Assembly: GCA_013815485.1 (NCBI GenBank) | Contig: JACDGB010000056.1 | Span: 1 to 8,405, forward strand | Length of the DNA stretch: 8,405 nucleotides | Origin: Rubrobacter sp. | Lineage (GTDB): Bacteria; Actinomycetota; Rubrobacteria; Rubrobacterales; Rubrobacteraceae | Reading direction: 5' to 3' | Part shown: piece after piece, positions 6,209 through 8,405 of the stretch | Layout of the letters: every line of letters starts with the position of its first letter | Position numbering within the stretch: the first letter of the stretch is position 1 | Program-made: the position numbers and the translations under genes | The notes under the pieces: generated by a model | What the model saw: the letters and a program-made list of their open reading frames with translations, nothing else | Told to the model about the DNA's origin: nothing | Database searches by the model: none

Positions 6209-6964
6209 ATGATGAGCACCAGCATCACGAACGGGACGAGGCACGGTGTCCGAGAGATGGCGGAGGCGCAGCGGGATCGCTACGAGGCTCTTGCGGACAA
6301 CTTCGCGGCGCTTCAGCGGCGCAACGTCGAGTTTGCTCAGGGCGGGCTGGAGTTCCTGAAGTTCCAGGAGAGCAATGCTCGGGCGGCTCAGCAGTGGTGG
6401 ACCAGCGGCCTGAGGCTGCTGCAAACCCAGCAGCGCAGCGCGGGTTTCGCCCAGAACTGGATGAGCGACGGCATCGGGATTATGCGGCAACAGGCCGAGC
6501 ACAACCGGCGCACGGTTGAGGTATTCGCCGAGAGCATCCAGAAGCAGCAGGAAGGTTTCCGCAAGCTGATCGAAGGTTGGACCAGCGTTTATTGGACCTT
6601 CTTCTCGCCCTTCACCTACGTTCGGGAAGGTCTGAGGGTCGCTGAGCAGGCCACGCGGCAGGGCATGGAGGCTACTCGTCAGGCAACTCGGGAAGGGTTG
6701 CGGCTCGCCGAAGAGGCCACGGAGCAGGGCCAGCAGGCCATTCAGCAGGCGGAGCGGGTAACCCGCGAGGTAGAGCTTCGGGCTGTTGTCCACACCGCCC
6801 TGAAGACCACGGACTACGACAAGTTGACCGTTGACGAGATCTCGAAGAGGATAGACGGCCTTTCCAGCGAAGAGATCAAGCAGGTCCGCGAGTACGAGAA
6901 GCGCAACAAGAACCGCGATACTCTCGTGGAGCGGATGGAACGTAAGATCCGGACCGCTTCGTAA
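6209..6964 (+). CDS. Phasin-like helical protein with 11-residue amphipathic repeats and conserved C-terminal domain
   Basis: 251 residues, no signal peptide, almost entirely predicted helix. Residues 1-125 are Gln/Arg/Ala-rich and coiled-coil-like, as in phasins that coat polyhydroxyalkanoate granules. A Trp/Phe-rich patch (WTSVYWTFFSPFTYV, about 123-137) follows. Then come four consecutive 11-mers: REGLRVAEQAT (139-149), RQGMEATRQAT (150-160), REGLRLAEEAT (161-171) and EQGQQAIQQAE (172-182). This periodicity resembles perilipin, apolipoprotein and LEA helices that lie on lipid or polymer surfaces. The C-terminal 60 residues (DYDKLTVDEISKRIDGLSSE, then VREYEKRNKNRDTLVERME) form a compact helical module that I recall from other actinobacterial proteins, often after phasin-like or stress-related regions. 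Role inferred: coating of storage granules, lipid droplets or membranes. It has its own ribosome site and terminator, so it is probably monocistronic. Confidence 0.75.
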   Translation: MMSTSITNGTRHGVREMAEAQRDRYEALADNFAALQRRNVEFAQGGLEFLKFQESNARAAQQWWTSGLRLLQTQQRSAGFAQNWMSDGIGIMRQQAEHNRRTVEVFAESIQKQQEGFRKLIEGWTSVYWTFFSPFTYVREGLRVAEQATRQGMEATRQATREGLRLAEEATEQGQQAIQQAERVTREVELRAVVHTALKTTDYDKLTVDEISKRIDGLSSEEIKQVREYEKRNKNRDTLVERMERKIRTAS

Positions 6965-6994
6965 CGAAGCCCCCTTTTCGAGGGTCGCATCATG

Positions 6995-7039
6995 GGCCGG
7001 GGCCACAAGCCCCGGCCTTTTTCTTTCTTTTTCTTTATT
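6995..7039 (+). terminator. Rho-independent terminator of the phasin-like gene
   Basis: GGCCGGGGC (6995-7003) pairs perfectly with GCCCCGGCC (7009-7017) around a five-base loop, followed by a long T-rich tract (7018-7039). It works for the + strand; read on the - strand there is no T-run after the stem, so it would not end the convergent Asp23 transcript. Confidence 0.95.
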
Positions 7040-7059
7040 CCGTCTTGCGAGTTCTTGCG

Positions 7060-7479
7060 TTACTCCCCGGAGCGGGAACGCTTCTGGGTCTCATCCCCTT
7101 CCTCGCCGGGAAAGACGATGTCGCCGATTACCACGTTCAGTTCCGTGACGGCGAGCCCGGTCATGGACTCGACCTGGTCAACGATCCTGCGCCGCGCCTC
7201 GCCAGCGGTCTCCCGGATGTTCCGACCGTAGTCCATGCCCATCGTCAGGTCCATCGCCACCTCTGTCTGTCCGACCTCGACGGAGATGCCACGCTTCTGG
7301 CCCGAGGAGCCCGTTACCCGGTCCATGACCCCTCCGGTAGCCCGGGAGACGCTGCCGCCCATGTGAACGCCGGGAACCTCCCCAGCGGCCATGCCAGCTA
7401 TCTGGGTCACGACGGTGTCCGAGATCCTGGTCCTGCCACGCTCGCTCAAAAGCGGGCTGCGCTGCTGCTGTTCGCTCAT
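7060..7479 (-). CDS. Asp23/Gls24 family envelope stress response protein
   Basis: 139 residues. The Asp23 domain covers about 10-125: LSERGRTRISDTVV, IAGMAAGEVPGVHMGG, a Gly/Arg-containing loop, SVEVGQTEVAMDLTMGMDYG, VDQVESMTGLAVTELNVVIGDIVFP. Asp23 in staphylococci is an abundant cell-envelope-associated protein induced by alkaline and cell-wall stress; actinobacterial members are often paired with small membrane anchors. No such partner is adjacent here. The start at 7479 is supported by GGGAGG (7486-7491 on the - strand), 6 nt upstream. The tail is short and charged. It converges on the phasin-like gene with 95 bp between stop codons. Confidence 0.9.
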   Translation of the reverse strand: MSEQQQRSPLLSERGRTRISDTVVTQIAGMAAGEVPGVHMGGSVSRATGGVMDRVTGSSGQKRGISVEVGQTEVAMDLTMGMDYGRNIRETAGEARRRIVDQVESMTGLAVTELNVVIGDIVFPGEEGDETQKRSRSGE

Positions 7480-7529
7480 CCCTTGCCTCCCATGCTCGTC
7501 CGCCCTCGTTTCGAAGCGTTCATCTTAAG

Positions 7530-7559
7530 ACAATAGCTGCCCGACCGCCTCCGGCGCAA
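7530..7559 (-). promoter_or_regulatory. Promoter of the Asp23 gene
   Basis: Read on the - strand, TTGCGC (7554-7559) and TATTGT (7530-7535) are 18 bp apart. TATTGT fits TANNNT and keeps 4 of 6 consensus bases; the -35 keeps the TTG. The start site would be near 7523, giving a leader of about 43 nt that contains the GGGAGG ribosome site. Confidence 0.5.
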
Positions 7560-7584
7560 CCGGACAAAACAATCTCTACGAAAT

Positions 7585-7774
7585 GGCCCGAAAGTTGTAG
7601 TGACGGATGTAGCACGATACGGGCCGGAGATGGTAACATACGTCTGGTTGTTGTACCTCGGGTAGGAGGAAAGGGTCCAATGGACTAGCAAGTCAACAGC
7701 CGTTCGCGGGCCAGCCCCGCGAACCGGGCCGATGATCGCCACTCGAACGGGCGGCTTCACCGGCCCGCATTTTT
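7585..7774 (+). ncRNA. Candidate structured RNA in the gap between asp23 and the Mth938 gene
   Basis: This stretch lacks a convincing gene but holds ordered inverted repeats: GGCCCG (7585-7590) with CGGGCC (7620-7625); GGTA/ACA (7632-7638) with TGT and TACC (7649-7657, 2-nt bulge); GTCCA-A-TGGAC (7675-7685); GTTCGCGGG (7702-7710) with CCCGCGAAC (7716-7724); and a terminator-like hairpin at 7725-7767 followed by T's. CGGGCC also recurs at 7707 and 7725, so alternative pairings are possible. An AGGAGGAAAG ribosome-site-like run (7664-7673) precedes a two-codon frame, ATG GAC TAG (7680-7688). I do not recognise a known RNA family. No good + strand promoter is visible, so transcription is unproven. 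Confidence 0.35.
7725..7774 (+). terminator. Terminator-like hairpin with T-run on the + strand
   Basis: CGGGCCG (7725-7731) pairs with CGGCCCG (7761-7767), with an inner CGCC/GGCG stem (7737-7740, 7750-7753), followed by CA and five T's (7770-7774). The loop is large for an intrinsic terminator. No + strand protein gene ends just upstream, so if it works it would end a small RNA made in the gap. Confidence 0.5.
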
Positions 7775-7802
7775 GCCCCGGTAATTCCTTCTAAGACCCA
7801 TC

Positions 7803-8180
7803 TCAACAGGTCGAGTGCATGAGTGCCCCGACCTTTTCTGTCTCCCCGATCTCGTTGTAGAGTCGGACGGCCTCCTCCGTATCCATTACGTGTAAAGTGA
7901 TTCCTCTATTTTGGAGCGTTCGCAACGTCTCCTCCATCACCCGAAGCTGCTCGTGGAAACCTTTCGACAGCACCACCACGGTGGCCCCATGCGCCAACAA
8001 CTCCTCGACGTCCGCGAGCTGGATGCCAGGCTCGTGGCGGGTGCCGGTCTCGTTCCAGTCCCAGTCCCTCGCGCCGCCCGGAAAGAGTTTGGCGTCCTTG
8101 AAGGCCCTGTCTTCGCCTTCTATCTCCAGCCGTCCCCACGAGAGATGCGTCACGCGCGGGGAGTGTAGTTCCTGTGCCAT
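7803..8180 (-). CDS. Mth938-domain (DUF498, PF04430) protein
   Basis: 125 residues, the usual size for the family. Conserved pieces are WGRLEIEGE near the N-terminus, DAKLFPGGARDWDW, GIQLADVEELL, ATVVVLSKG, LQNRGITLHVMDTEEAVRLYN and the C-terminal VGALMHSTC, which matches the family ending with a His-x-Thr-Cys motif. Structures of the family (Mth938, NDUFAF3, AAMDC) show a compact alpha/beta fold; in eukaryotes some assist respiratory complex I assembly, but the bacterial role is not established. ATG 8180 is chosen because two AGGAGG copies lie just upstream on the - strand (8183-8188 and 8190-8195; the second is 9 nt from the ATG). The longer frame back to 8261 adds 27 residues unlike the family. 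A possible -10 TATCCT (8216-8221, - strand) lacks a good -35. Confidence 0.85.
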   Translation of the reverse strand: MAQELHSPRVTHLSWGRLEIEGEDRAFKDAKLFPGGARDWDWNETGTRHEPGIQLADVEELLAHGATVVVLSKGFHEQLRVMEETLRTLQNRGITLHVMDTEEAVRLYNEIGETEKVGALMHSTC

Positions 8181-8280
8181 GACCTCCTGCCTCCTCGCAA
8201 AGCCCAGTCCAGAAAAGGATACAACATGGAATGGGACGATGAAGCTTTGCATGGTTTGCACGACAGTTCGCGGATCTTTC

Positions 8281-8294
8281 GCGCCAGATGGCGC
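8281..8294. repeat. Perfect palindrome between divergent genes
   Basis: GCGCCA-GA-TGGCGC is a 14-bp inverted repeat in the 157-bp gap between the - strand Mth938 gene and the + strand partial gene. It is of operator size and could bind a dimeric regulator. Nearby is a tandem 9-bp near-repeat, TTTGCATGG then TTTGCACGA (8246-8263). No regulator gene is in the window. Confidence 0.45.
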
Positions 8295-8337
8295 AATGTG
8301 ATGTCCATTGCAGGCGGAAAGGACGGAGAAGGCTGAG

Positions 8338-8405
8338 ATGAGTTTTCTGGAACGGTTTCGGGCAGCGTGGAGTAAGGAAGGTCCTCAAGAGCCCCGTGCT
8401 GCTCA
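8338..8405 (+). CDS. Start of an unidentified gene (3' end outside the window)
   Basis: ATG 8338 opens a frame that stays open for 22 codons to the window edge (MSFLERFRAAWSKEGPQEPR then AA). GGAGAA (8325-8330) lies 7 nt upstream as a plausible ribosome site. The N-terminus is basic and amphipathic with no clear signal peptide. It is too short to identify. It is divergent from the Mth938 gene. Confidence 0.5.
   Translation, partial: MSFLERFRAAWSKEGPQEPRAA

Noticed and set aside
7476..7760. 94-residue open frame on the - strand between asp23 and the Mth938 gene
   Set aside because: It has no ribosome site or recognisable domain, and it covers the inverted repeats and the asp23 promoter and ribosome site.
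7897..8301. Long open frame on the + strand opposite the Mth938 gene
   Set aside because: Antisense shadow; the - strand frame has clear family motifs and ribosome sites.

Overview
The window looks like a chromosomal stretch from a high-GC actinomycete, most like Rubrobacter or a relative. That guess rests on family content (a lipoprotein CapA, an actinobacterial-type polar amino-acid binding lipoprotein, Asp23/Gls24, a phasin-like helical protein) and on codon use rich in G/C at third positions. No marker gene fixes the taxonomy. There are no tRNA/rRNA genes, insertion sequences, integrases or CRISPR repeats.

Left part (1-3105, all + strand): the C-terminal half of a sugar-lactone oxidase (ALO/gulonolactone oxidase family), entering from outside the window; a TRIC/YicG-type cation-channel gene with a one-base frameshift at the first conserved glycine motif; and a CapA-family lipoprotein carrying an extra binding-protein-like region in front of the CapA domain.

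Centre (3102-6020, + strand): a four-gene polar amino-acid ABC uptake operon in the order binding lipoprotein, small double-SH3 protein, permease, ATPase. Gaps are 1, 30 and -4 nt. A near-consensus promoter (TTGAAA, 17 bp, TATACT) lies across the stop codon of capA and starts a leader of about 60 nt with a strong 9-bp hairpin. The SH3 gene inside the transporter operon is the unusual part.

Right part (6021-8405): a phasin-like protein with at least four consecutive 11-residue amphipathic repeats, closed by a textbook intrinsic terminator (6995-7039). Convergent to it, on the - strand, is an Asp23/Gls24 stress protein with its own promoter and ribosome binding site. Between 7560 and 7802 no gene is convincing. 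This gap holds several inverted repeats ending in a + strand terminator-like hairpin with five T's, a candidate small structured RNA. Next, on the - strand, is a Mth938-domain (DUF498) protein, and divergent from it the first 22 codons of another gene run off the end.

No clearly new multi-gene defence or mobile system is visible. The best leads are the possible RNA at 7585-7774, the perilipin-like 11-mer repeats, the SH3 protein built into the ABC operon, and the TRIC frameshift.
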